A stretch of DNA of 64,000 bases, from assembly GCF_014654675.1 (NCBI RefSeq), contig NZ_BNBC01000034.1, forward strand, positions 1 to 64,000, written 5' to 3'. The translations under genes and the position numbers were made by a program. Within the stretch, counting starts at the first letter, position 1. Every line of letters starts with the position of its first letter. This document shows positions 24,985 through 32,591 of this stretch, one piece after another. The notes under the pieces were generated by a model that saw nothing but the letters and a program-made list of their open reading frames with translations, ran no database searches and was not told the DNA's origin. Source of the stretch: Streptomyces spiralis (lineage in GTDB: Bacteria > Actinomycetota > Actinomycetes > Streptomycetales > Streptomycetaceae).

Positions 24985-26310
24985 TCAGGACGCGTCGATG
25001 AACCGGTCCAGGACCCGCACGCCGAACTTCAGCCCGTCCACCGGCACCCGCTCGTCCACGCCGTGGAACATGCCCGCGAAGTCCAGCTCCGGCGGCAGCT
25101 TCAGCGGCGCGAAGCCGAAGCCGCGGATGCCCAGGTCGTCGAAGGACTTGGCGTCGGTGCCGCCGGAGAGCATGTACGGGATGGCCTTGGCGGCCGGGTC
25201 CTCGGCGAGCAGCGCCGACTGCATCGCGGCCACCAGCTCCCCGTCGAAGGTGGTCTCGACGGCCTTGTCGGAGTGCACGTCCTCGCGCCTCACCTTGGGC
25301 CCGAGGATGCGGTCCAGATCGGCCAGGAACTCCTCCTCGTACCCGGGCAGGAAGCGTCCGTCGACGTGGGCCGTGGCCTCGCCCGGGATGACGTTGACCT
25401 TGTAACCGGCACCGAGCTGGGTGGGGTTGGCGGTGTTGCTCAGGGTCGCGCCGATGAGCTTGGCGATGCCGCCGAGCTTGGCGAGGGTGCCCTCCATGTT
25501 CTCCGGGTCGAGCTCGGTGCCGAGGGCGTCGCCGAGTTCGTCGAGGAAGGCCCGGGTGGTCTTGGTCACCCGCACCGGGAACTTGTGCCGTCCGAGCCGG
25601 GCGACGGCCTCCGACAGCTCGGTGATCGCGTTGTCCCGGTGGATCATCGAGCCGTGCCCCGCCGTGCCGGCCACGGTCAGCTTCATCCAGTGCATGCCCT
25701 TCTCGGCCGTCTGGATGAGGTAGAGCCGCCGCTGCTCACTGACGGTGAAGGAGAAGCCGCCGACCTCGCTGATGGCCTCGGTGACGCCCTCGAACAGGTC
25801 CCGGTGGTTGTCGACCAGGTGGCGCGCGCCGTACGTGCCGCCCGCCTCCTCGTCGGCGAGGAAGGCGAGCACGATGTCCCGCGGGGGCCTGCGTCCGCTG
25901 CGCAGCCGGTCGCGGACGACGGCCAGCGTCATCGCGTCCATGTCCTTCATGTCGACCGCGCCACGGCCCCATACGCAGCCGTCCGCGACCTCGCCGGAGA
26001 AGGGGTGGTGGGTCCAGTCGTCGGCGTTGGCCGGCACGACGTCGGTGTGGCCGTGGATCAGCAGCGCGGGCCGGGACGGGTCCTCGCCCTCGATGCGGGC
26101 CACGGTGGAGGCCCGGCCCGGGTGCGACTCGAAGATCTTCGGCTCCAGTCCCACCTCGGCGAGCTTCTCGGCGACGTACTCGGCGGCCTTGCGCTCGCCC
26201 GGCCCCGAGTGGTCCCCGTAGTTGCTGGTGTCGATCTGGATCAGCTCGCGGCAGAGGTCCACGACCTCGTCCTCGCCGGTGACGCCCCTGGCCGTGTCCG
26301 TCTCGCTCAC
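24985..26310 (-). CDS. M20-family zinc metallopeptidase
   Basis: The 441-residue cytosolic enzyme has the M20 signatures HGHTDVVPA (first zinc His/Asp), GRGAVDMKDMDAM (bridging Asp), FLADEEAGGTYGA (catalytic Glu pair) and a C-terminal GGTDAKSF...MFHGVDE zinc His. A central dimerisation/lid domain (about 210-330, GTAGHGSMIHRDNAI) is present. The family includes carboxypeptidases, ArgE/DapE-type deacylases and dipeptidases; the substrate cannot be fixed. The GTG at 26310 has GGGAGGAAG upstream. It stands alone, transcribed away from the tRNA gene. Confidence 0.92.
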   Translation of the reverse strand: MSETDTARGVTGEDEVVDLCRELIQIDTSNYGDHSGPGERKAAEYVAEKLAEVGLEPKIFESHPGRASTVARIEGEDPSRPALLIHGHTDVVPANADDWTHHPFSGEVADGCVWGRGAVDMKDMDAMTLAVVRDRLRSGRRPPRDIVLAFLADEEAGGTYGARHLVDNHRDLFEGVTEAISEVGGFSFTVSEQRRLYLIQTAEKGMHWMKLTVAGTAGHGSMIHRDNAITELSEAVARLGRHKFPVRVTKTTRAFLDELGDALGTELDPENMEGTLAKLGGIAKLIGATLSNTANPTQLGAGYKVNVIPGEATAHVDGRFLPGYEEEFLADLDRILGPKVRREDVHSDKAVETTFDGELVAAMQSALLAEDPAAKAIPYMLSGGTDAKSFDDLGIRGFGFAPLKLPPELDFAGMFHGVDERVPVDGLKFGVRVLDRFIDAS

Positions 26311-26535
26311 GCTGCTTCCTCCCGCTGTGTACCGGTGGTCAGCTCATCCTCCCCCCTGCCCCGGTCCCGGCCCAAGAGCGGTCCCGCCCCGTCACACCCC
26401 GTTCACAGCGGACCATGGGATCCGCCGGGGGCGATGCAGTCGGCTCCACCGGCGATGATCGGTGATCGGGCACGCGCGAAAGCCTGGTAATGTTTACGTC
26501 GTCGCCGCGGGGAGAACCCGCACGGCACACACCCT

Positions 26536-26620
26536 GTCCGGGTGGCGGAATGGCAGACGCGCTAGCTTGAGGTGCTAGTGCCCTTTATCGGGCGTGGGGG
26601 TTCAAGTCCCCCCTCGGACA
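26536..26620 (+). tRNA. tRNA-Leu (anticodon GAG)
   Basis: The 85-nt sequence folds as a class II tRNA. The acceptor stem is GTCCGGG/CTCGGAC with discriminator A, the anticodon stem-loop is CTAGC-TTGAGGT-GCTAG with GAG at 26569-26571, the long variable arm is GCCCTTTATCGGGC, and the T arm is GGGGG-TTCAAGT-CCCCC. The 3' CCA is not encoded. It reads CUC/CUU leucine codons. Confidence 0.98.
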
Positions 26621-26628
26621 CAGCGAGA

Positions 26629-26666
26629 AGCGGTGTCGACCGGAAACGGTCGGCACCGCTCTTTCG
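26629..26666 (+). terminator. tRNA-Leu terminator
   Basis: AGCGGTGTCGACCG and CGGTCGGCACCGCT pair at 13 of 14 positions around GAAA and are followed by CTTTCG, starting 9 nt after the tRNA. Confidence 0.85.
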
Positions 26667-26671
26667 TGTGC

Positions 26672-27979
26672 TCACACATGGGCCGGCGCCATGTGGTCCG
26701 TGAACCAGTCGCGGGCCAGGTCGGTCACCTGTTCCAGCGTGCCCGGCTCCTCGAAGAGGTGGGTCGCGCCGGGCACGACGGAGAGCCGGTTCTCGCAGGT
26801 CAGCTGGGACTGGGCGCCTCGGTTGAGGTCCAGCACGGTGTGGTCGGCGCCGCCGACGATGAGCAGTGTGGGCGAGGTGACGACCGCCAGCCTGGGGCCG
26901 GCCATGTCGGGCCGGCCGCCGCGGGAGACGACGGCGGCGATGCGCGCGTCCGGTACCGCGGCGGCCCACAGGGCGGCCGCGGCCCCGGTGCTGGCGCCGA
27001 AGTAGCCGATGGCGAGCCCTTCGGCGGCGCTCCGGCCCCGCAGCCAGCCGGTGGCGTCGGCGAGCCGGGCGGCGAGCAGCTCGGTGTCGAACACATTGGC
27101 CCGGTCGCGCGCCTCCTCCTCGGTGAGCAGGTCGAACAGCAGCGTGCCGAGGCCGGCCCGGTTCAGCCCGGTGGCCACGAACTGGTTGCGGGGGCTGTGC
27201 CGGCCGCTGCCGCTGCCGTGGGCGAAGAGCACGACGCCGGACGCGTCCGCGGGCACGGTCAGATGCCCGCCGAGCCGTACGGCACCGGCTACCACCTCGA
27301 CCTCCTGGTCCACGGACTCGGGGTCCCCGCCGGACGCCTCCGTGACGGAGGGCTGCCGCCGCAGACAGGCGACGACGTCCTCGTCCTCGAGCTGGGCGAA
27401 GTCCTCGTAGAACTGGCCGACCGCGAAGAAGCCGGGCGGGGTGTCCAGGGAGATGAGCTCGTCGGCCTCCCCGGCGAGCCGTGCGGTCCAGTCCGGCGGT
27501 GCGACCGGCACCGCCAGCACGGTCCGCGCCGCTCCCCTGGCCCGGACCGTCCGGCAGGCGGCCCGGGCGGTCGATCCGGTGGCCACCCCGTCGTCGACCA
27601 CCACGACGGTCCGGCCCTCGACGGCGAGCGGCGGGCGCCCGCTCCGGTAGCGCTCGGCGCGCCGGACCAGTTCCTGGCGCTCGCGTTCCTCCACGTGCGA
27701 CAGCGCGTCCGAGGGCACACCCGCCTCGCGTACGACCATGTCGTCGACGACGCGCACGCCGTCCTCGCCGATCGCGCCCATGGCCAGCTCCGGCTGGGAG
27801 GGCACCCCCAGTTTCCGTACCAGGCAGAGGTCCAGCGGTGCGCCGAGCGCCGCCGCGACCGCCGCGGCGACCGGTACGCCTCCTCGGGGCAGCCCGAGCA
27901 CCACGACGTCCTGGCCGGCGAGGTGCGCGAGGCGGGCGCCGAGCCGCCTGCCTGCTTCGTCACGATTCGGGAAGAGCAC
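26672..27979 (-). CDS. phosphoribosyltransferase - dienelactone hydrolase-like fusion
   Basis: The 435-residue protein joins two enzymes. Residues about 1-215 are a type I phosphoribosyltransferase with the PRPP loop VVVVDDGVATGST and a ComF/YdhF-like start FPNRDEAGRRLGARL. Residues about 225-435 are an alpha/beta hydrolase with LFAHGSGSGRHSPRN (oxyanion), nucleophile elbow FGASTGAAAAL, the acid near IVGGADHTVLD and the catalytic His in PGATHLF. I recall such fusions in other actinomycetes. Natural substrates are unknown. The start is GTG at 27979; its Shine-Dalgarno (GGGAG) overlaps the stop of the DUF1876 gene 12 bp upstream, so the two form an operon. Confidence 0.85.
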   Translation of the reverse strand: MLFPNRDEAGRRLGARLAHLAGQDVVVLGLPRGGVPVAAAVAAALGAPLDLCLVRKLGVPSQPELAMGAIGEDGVRVVDDMVVREAGVPSDALSHVEERERQELVRRAERYRSGRPPLAVEGRTVVVVDDGVATGSTARAACRTVRARGAARTVLAVPVAPPDWTARLAGEADELISLDTPPGFFAVGQFYEDFAQLEDEDVVACLRRQPSVTEASGGDPESVDQEVEVVAGAVRLGGHLTVPADASGVVLFAHGSGSGRHSPRNQFVATGLNRAGLGTLLFDLLTEEEARDRANVFDTELLAARLADATGWLRGRSAAEGLAIGYFGASTGAAAALWAAAVPDARIAAVVSRGGRPDMAGPRLAVVTSPTLLIVGGADHTVLDLNRGAQSQLTCENRLSVVPGATHLFEEPGTLEQVTDLARDWFTDHMAPAHV

Positions 27980-27991
27980 CGCTGAACTCCC

Positions 27992-28303
27992 TCACTCCCT
28001 GGGCGACCAGAGCGGAGCGGGAGGTGTGGCCTCCGGTGCCCCCATCGCCTCGATGTCGCCCGCCGCGTTGCGCAGCAGCTCGCGGCCCAGCGCGATCAGC
28101 GCCCGGCCGGCGGCGAGTTCGTCACCGATCTCGGGCACGGCCGAGTCGTAGGGGTTGCGGCGGGCCTCCGCGCAGGTCTCCACGACGTTGTCACCGGTGT
28201 CCAGGACGATCCGGGCCGTTGTCTCCGGGTCGTGCTCGGACAGGTACAGGTTCAGCCGCCACTCCTTGACCGACTGGGGCCTGCTGTCGACGGGTCGCGT
28301 CAT
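27992..28303 (-). CDS. DUF1876 (dsRBD-like) family protein
   Basis: The 103-residue protein (start 28303, MTRPVDSRPQSVKEWRLNLYLSEHD) matches the DUF1876 pattern: EHDPETTARIVLDTGDNVVETCAEARRNPYDSAVPEIGDELAAGRALIALGRELL. The family is small, common and multi-copy in Streptomyces with a double-stranded-RNA-binding-like fold; role unknown. The longer open frame reaching 28492 is not supported, as GGGGAGACGG precedes the chosen ATG. It leads an operon with the phosphoribosyltransferase-hydrolase fusion. Confidence 0.85.
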   Translation of the reverse strand: MTRPVDSRPQSVKEWRLNLYLSEHDPETTARIVLDTGDNVVETCAEARRNPYDSAVPEIGDELAAGRALIALGRELLRNAAGDIEAMGAPEATPPAPLWSPRE

Positions 28304-28475
28304 CGTCCGTCTCCCCTCGTTCCGGGGCGGGACGCCGCTCCGGTGCGGACACCGGCACACCGTTCCACCTCTTCCACTTCCACTGTGCCTCGCACGGCCG
28401 GTGACCGCACGGGTCTCCGACGCGGGCCGGGGTGAGGGCGGGGCACGGCCGGGGCGCCGGCGGAAGGCGGGCAGA

Positions 28476-28859
28476 ATGTGGGCCATGACCACGCGTTCCT
28501 GCCCGTGCGGGCTGTCCGAGCCGTACGAGAGGTGCTGCGGCCGCTACCACAGCGGTGCCGCCGCCGCGCCGACCGCCGAGGCCCTGATGCGCTCGCGGTA
28601 CTCCGCCTTCGTGCGCGGGGACGCGGGGTATCTGCTGCGGACCTGGCATCCGCGGACCCGGCCCGCGCGGCTCGACCTGGACCCGGGGATGCGCTGGACG
28701 GGCCTGGAGATCCTCGGCACGACGGACGGTTCCGCGTTCCACACCACCGGGACGGTGACCTTCCGGGCGTCCTACCGGGGCGGTTCGCTGCACGAGCGCA
28801 GCCGGTTCGAGCGGGTCGACGGGGCGTGGGTGTACGTCGACGGGGACTTCCTGGAGTAG
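28476..28859 (+). CDS. YchJ/UPF0225 family protein with SEC-C motif
   Basis: The 127-residue protein has the N-terminal metal-binding SEC-C-type motif CPCGLSEPYERCCGRYH, then the YchJ core (PTAEALMRSRYSAFVRGDAGYLLRTWHPRTRP, WTGLEIL, VTFRASYR, HERSRFERVDGAWVYVDG). The fold is NTF2-like; function unknown. The start at 28476 has GGAAGG 8 nt upstream; the in-frame ATG at 28485 is an alternative. The last 20 bp including the stop are tandemly repeated downstream. Confidence 0.85.
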   Translation: MWAMTTRSCPCGLSEPYERCCGRYHSGAAAAPTAEALMRSRYSAFVRGDAGYLLRTWHPRTRPARLDLDPGMRWTGLEILGTTDGSAFHTTGTVTFRASYRGGSLHERSRFERVDGAWVYVDGDFLE

Positions 28860-28878
28860 ACGGGGACTTCCCGGAGCA
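28839..28878. repeat. 20-bp tandem duplication across the YchJ-gene stop
   Basis: GACGGGGACTTCCTGGAGTA (28839-28858) is followed immediately by GACGGGGACTTCCCGGAGCA, 18 of 20 identical. The first copy supplies the final codons and most of the TAG stop. Confidence 0.85.
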
Positions 28879-28922
28879 GGCCGCCGGTCGTGGCGACAGG
28901 CCGCCGGGACGGCTGGACACCC

Positions 28923-29624
28923 CTAGGGCGCCAGGATGTCCAGTTCGTGCAGGGCGCCGACGGTGATCTCCCGGGTCAGCCGCTCCGCGCGTTCGGCGTC
29001 GCCCTCGCGGACGGCCTCGGCGACTTGGACGTGAAGGGTGACGGCGGCCGGGTCGGGGTCCTCGAACATGACCTCGTGGTGGGTGCGGCCGGCCAGGACC
29101 TCGGCGACGACGTCGCCGAGGCGGGCGAACATCTCGTTGCCGGAGGCGTTGAGGATCACGCGGTGGAAGGCCACGTCGTGGAACAGGTACTCCTCCAGCC
29201 GGTGGCCGCGTGAGTTGGCCACCATGCCGAGGGCGCACTCGGTGAGCTCCGAGCACTGCTCGGGCGTGGCGTGCTTGGCGGCCAGCCCGGCGGCGGCCGG
29301 TTCGACCGCCGAGCGCAGCACGGTCAGCGAGCGCAGCTGGCGCGGGCGGTCGGCGCCGGCCAGACGCCAGCGGATCACCTGCGGGTCGTAGACGTTCCAC
29401 TCCGACTGCGGGAGCACGGTCACGCCGACGCGGCGGCGGGAGGCGACCAGGTGCATGGACTCCAGGACCCGTACGGCCTCTCGCATCACGGAGCGTGACA
29501 CGTCGAAACGCTGCGCCAGTTCGTCGGTCCGCAGGACGCTGCCCGGCGGGTACTCACCCGCGGTGATGGCGGGGCCGAGGGTGTCCAGTACGTGGCCGTG
29601 CAGCCCCCGGCCCGGTGTGCTCAT
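28923..29624 (-). CDS. gntR: GntR-family (FadR subgroup) repressor of the gluconate operon
   Basis: The 233-residue regulator has an N-terminal winged helix (about 8-75: LRTDELAQRFDVSRSVMREAVRVLESMHLV) and a C-terminal FCD effector domain with the metal-binding Asp/His set (EEYLFHDVAFHRVI, HVQVAEAVREGDAERAE). The orthologue at this position in S. coelicolor, SCO1678, represses the gluconate genes, as I recall. A TACGCT box 6 nt before the ATG suggests a leaderless transcript, and a perfect 17-bp palindrome lies directly upstream, consistent with autoregulation and control of the divergent gntK. The gene ends in TAGGGGTGTC, which resembles the inverted-repeat element ends elsewhere, probably by chance. 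Confidence 0.92.
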   Translation of the reverse strand: MSTPGRGLHGHVLDTLGPAITAGEYPPGSVLRTDELAQRFDVSRSVMREAVRVLESMHLVASRRRVGVTVLPQSEWNVYDPQVIRWRLAGADRPRQLRSLTVLRSAVEPAAAGLAAKHATPEQCSELTECALGMVANSRGHRLEEYLFHDVAFHRVILNASGNEMFARLGDVVAEVLAGRTHHEVMFEDPDPAAVTLHVQVAEAVREGDAERAERLTREITVGALHELDILAP

Positions 29625-29640
29625 GCACTCAGCGTACGGG

Positions 29641-29676
29641 TTGGATCACGGATCCAAAAAGTCAGACTTATATGTC
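29641..29676. promoter_or_regulatory. putative GntR operators in the gntR-gntK intergenic region
   Basis: TTGGATC-ACG-GATCCAA (29641-29657) is a perfect 7-bp inverted repeat placed just upstream of the gntR -10 box. GACTTATATGTC (29665-29676) is a second near-palindrome (10 of 12) at an AT-rich spot. FadR-subgroup regulators bind sites of this size. Operator function is inferred. Confidence 0.5.
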
Positions 29677-29717
29677 ACAGACTCTTGAATTCGTCGTACC
29701 TAATGGGTTTCAGTGTG

Positions 29718-29740
29718 GCGACGCCGGATGTCGGCGTCGC
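29718..29740 (+). other. hairpin in the gntK leader
   Basis: GCGACGCCG and CGGCGTCGC form a perfect 9-bp stem with a GATGT loop, ending 26 nt before the gntK start. Confidence 0.5.
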
Positions 29741-29766
29741 ATGTCGAGGAAGACAGCGAGGCAGTG

Positions 29767-30312
29767 ATGCGCACCCCCCACGTCGTCGTGGTGATGGGCG
29801 TCGCCGGCACGGGCAAGACCACCATCGGTCCCCTGCTCGCCGACCGGCTCGGCGTCCCGTACGCCGAGGGCGACGACTTCCATCCGCAGGCCAACATCGA
29901 CAAGATGACGGCCGGTGTTCCGCTCGACGACGACGACCGGTGGCCGTGGCTGGACGCCATCGGCGCCTGGGCGCACGGGCGGGCGGGTCTCGGCGGGGTG
30001 GTGAGCAGCTCGGCGCTGAAGCGGTCGTACCGCGACCGGCTCCGGGCGGCGGCTCCCGGCGTCGTCTTCGTCCATCTGACGGGCGACCGGAAGCTCATCG
30101 AGGACCGGATGTCGCACCGCCAGGGTCACTTCATGCCGACGGCGCTGCTGGACTCCCAGTTCGCCACGCTCCAGCCGCTCGAGGCGGACGAGCGGGGCGT
30201 CGCGGTGGACGTCTCCGGATCCCCGGAGGAGATCACCGCGCGCGCCGTGGCCGCTCTCGACGACCTCGACAGCTCCACGCGGCCGGCCCGGGTCGAACCG
30301 TCCCCGCGGTAA
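29767..30312 (+). CDS. gntK: gluconokinase
   Basis: The 181-residue P-loop kinase has Walker A GVAGTGKTT near the N-terminus, the GDDFHP substrate motif, WPWLDAIGAWAHG, SSALKRSYRDRLR and the lid HRQGHFMPTALLDSQF, all typical of gluconokinase. It makes 6-phosphogluconate for the pentose phosphate pathway. The start at 29767 (MRTPHVVVVMG) has GAGG upstream; the open frame begins 18 codons earlier but would include the leader hairpin. It is the first gene of a gntK-gntP-SDR-idonate dehydrogenase operon. Confidence 0.96.
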   Translation: MRTPHVVVVMGVAGTGKTTIGPLLADRLGVPYAEGDDFHPQANIDKMTAGVPLDDDDRWPWLDAIGAWAHGRAGLGGVVSSSALKRSYRDRLRAAAPGVVFVHLTGDRKLIEDRMSHRQGHFMPTALLDSQFATLQPLEADERGVAVDVSGSPEEITARAVAALDDLDSSTRPARVEPSPR

Positions 30313-30385
30313 GGCCTGTCCCCCACGGTCACCGACCGCCGCACCACCTGTCCCCACCGTCCCACTTCACCCCCAAGGGAAACCC

Positions 30386-31783
30386 GTGACCAGACTCAGC
30401 GTCGAGATGCTGGCAGCGGACGCGCCCCCGCCGATCACCTCGGCCGGACACGCTCAGCTGGGCATCGCCGTCCTGGCGGGCATCGCCGTCATCGTTCTGC
30501 TCATCACCAAGTTCAAGCTGCACGCCTTCCTTTCACTGACCATCGGGTCACTGGTGCTCGGCGCGGTCGCCGGGGCGCCGCTGGACAAGGCCATCACCAG
30601 CTTCACCACCGGCCTCGGCTCGACGGTCGCCGGCGTCGGCGTGCTGATCGCGCTGGGCGCGATCCTCGGCAAGCTGCTCGCCGACTCCGGCGGCGCGGAC
30701 CAGGTGGTGGACACGATCCTGGCGAAGGCCGGGGGCCGGGCGATGCCGTGGGCGATGGTCCTGATCGCCTCCGTGATCGGCCTGCCGCTGTTCTTCGAGG
30801 TCGGCATCGTGCTGCTGATCCCGGTGGTGCTGATGGTCGCCAAGCGCGGCAACTACTCCCTGATGCGCATCGGTATACCCGCGCTGGCCGGTCTGTCCGT
30901 GATGCACGGCCTGATCCCGCCGCACCCCGGCCCGCTGGTCGCCATCGACGCGGTCAAGGCCAACCTGGGTGTGACGCTGGCGCTGGGCATCCTGGTCGCC
31001 ATTCCCACGGTGATCATCGCCGGTCCGCTGTTCTCCAAGGTGGCGGCCCGCTGGGTCGACGTCCCCGCCCCCGACCGCATGCTCCCGCAGCGCCCCTCCG
31101 AGGAGCTTCAGCGGCGTCCCGGCTTCGGCGCGACGCTGGCCACCGTGCTGCTGCCGGTCGTGCTGATGCTGGCCAAGGCGCTGGTGGACATCGTCGTCGA
31201 CGACCCCGCCAACCTGACCCAGCGCGTCTTCGACGTCATCGGCTCCCCGCTGATCGCTCTGCTGGCCGCCGTGATCGTCGGCATCTTCACGCTGGGCCGC
31301 CCGGCCGGGTTCTCCAAGGAGCGGATCACCTCCAGCGTCGAGAAGGGCCTGATGCCCATCGCGGGCATCCTGCTGATCGTCGGTGCGGGCGGCGGCTTCA
31401 AGCAGACGCTGATCGACTGCGGGGTGGGCCAGATGATCCTGGACATCTCCAAGGACTGGTCGATCCCGGCGCTGCTGCTGGCGTGGCTGATCGCGGTGGT
31501 GATCCGGCTCGCGACCGGTTCGGCGACCGTGGCGACCGTCTCGGCGGCCGGTCTGGTCGCCCCGCTGGCGGCCGACATGTCGACCACCCATGCCGCCCTG
31601 CTGGTCCTGGCCGTCGGCGCCGGCTCGCTCTTCTTCAGCCATGTCAACGACGCCGGCTTCTGGCTGGTGAAGGAGTACTTCGGACTGAACGTCGGTCAGA
31701 CGATCAAGACCTGGTCCGTCATGGAGACGATCATCTCCGTGGTGGCCGGCGGTCTGGTCCTGCTCCTGTCCCTGATCATCTAG
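30386..31783 (+). CDS. gntP: gluconate:H+ symporter, GntP family
   Basis: The 465-residue membrane protein has about 12-14 hydrophobic segments and GntP-family motifs: LHAFLSLTIGSLVLGAVAG, GLPLFFEVGIVLLIPVV, GLSVMHGLIPPHPGPLVAI, GGGFKQTLIDCGVG and the C-terminal ATGSATVATVSAAGL and SHVNDAGFWLVKEYFGL. It takes up gluconate (possibly idonate) with protons. The GTG at 30386 has AAGGGA upstream. It follows gntK by 73 bp. Confidence 0.96.
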   Translation: MTRLSVEMLAADAPPPITSAGHAQLGIAVLAGIAVIVLLITKFKLHAFLSLTIGSLVLGAVAGAPLDKAITSFTTGLGSTVAGVGVLIALGAILGKLLADSGGADQVVDTILAKAGGRAMPWAMVLIASVIGLPLFFEVGIVLLIPVVLMVAKRGNYSLMRIGIPALAGLSVMHGLIPPHPGPLVAIDAVKANLGVTLALGILVAIPTVIIAGPLFSKVAARWVDVPAPDRMLPQRPSEELQRRPGFGATLATVLLPVVLMLAKALVDIVVDDPANLTQRVFDVIGSPLIALLAAVIVGIFTLGRPAGFSKERITSSVEKGLMPIAGILLIVGAGGGFKQTLIDCGVGQMILDISKDWSIPALLLAWLIAVVIRLATGSATVATVSAAGLVAPLAADMSTTHAALLVLAVGAGSLFFSHVNDAGFWLVKEYFGLNVGQTIKTWSVMETIISVVAGGLVLLLSLII

Positions 31784-31802
31784 AGCATCCGGGAGTACGG
31801 CG

Positions 31803-32567
31803 ATGACGGCTCACCCCCTCTTCGACATCGGCGGCCGTACGGCCCTGGTCACCGGGTCCTCCCGCGGGATCGGGCTGGCCCTGGCCCGCGGGCTGGCCGA
31901 GGCCGGCTGCACGGTGGTCCTGAACGGACGCGACGGCGAGGCACTCGCCAAGGCCGCCGCCGGGCTGCCCGGCGACCGCGTGCACACCGCCGCGTTCGAC
32001 GTGACCGACGGCGCCTCGGTGGCGGCCGGGATCGCGGACGTCGAGGAGCGGGTGGGCCCGCTCGACATCCTGGTGAACAACGCGGGCATGCAACTGCGCG
32101 CGCCCTTGCTGGAGTTCACGGACACGGACTGGCACCGGATCCTGGACACCAACCTCACCAGCGCGTTCCTGGTCGGCCGGGAGGCCGCCCGGCGGATGAC
32201 GGAGCGGGGCCACGGCAAGATCATCAACATCTGCTCGTTGCAGAGCGAGGTGGTCCGCCCCGGCATCGCGCCGTACGCGGCGACCAAGGGCGCGCTGAAG
32301 ATGCTCACCAAGGGCATGTGCGCCGACTGGGGCCCGTACGGGGTGCAGGTCAACGGCCTCGGGCCCGGCTACATCGAGACCGAGCTGACCCGGCCCCTCG
32401 TCGAGGACGAGGAGTTCAGCGCCTGGGTGCGCCGCCGCACCCCGGCCGGCCGCTGGGGCCGTACCGAGGACCTGGTGGGCGGGGTGCTGTTCCTCGCCTC
32501 CCCGGCCGCGGACTTCGTCTCCGGGCAGGTGCTGTACGTCGACGGCGGCATGACGAGTGTGCTCTGA
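31803..32567 (+). CDS. SDR-family 5-keto-gluconate reductase / gluconate 5-dehydrogenase
   Basis: The 254-residue classical SDR has TGSSRGIG (cofactor), NNAG, the catalytic Ser in NICSLQSE, and YAATKGALK (Tyr/Lys). The sequence DVTDGASVAAGIADVEERVGPLDILVNNAGMQLRAPLLEF is typical of gluconate 5-dehydrogenase (Gno/IdnO), which interconverts 5-ketogluconate and gluconate. With the neighbouring idonate dehydrogenase it would convert L-idonate to gluconate. It starts 19 bp after gntP, within the operon. Exact direction and substrate are inferred from context. Confidence 0.9.
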   Translation: MTAHPLFDIGGRTALVTGSSRGIGLALARGLAEAGCTVVLNGRDGEALAKAAAGLPGDRVHTAAFDVTDGASVAAGIADVEERVGPLDILVNNAGMQLRAPLLEFTDTDWHRILDTNLTSAFLVGREAARRMTERGHGKIINICSLQSEVVRPGIAPYAATKGALKMLTKGMCADWGPYGVQVNGLGPGYIETELTRPLVEDEEFSAWVRRRTPAGRWGRTEDLVGGVLFLASPAADFVSGQVLYVDGGMTSVL

Positions 32568-32591
32568 AGAGCTCCTGGGGAGGCGCGGGCG

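Noticed and set aside
28914..28925. TAGGGGTGTC at the end of gntR as a third inverted-repeat element copy
   Set aside because: Only ten bases match, and there is no opposite end or hairpin nearby.
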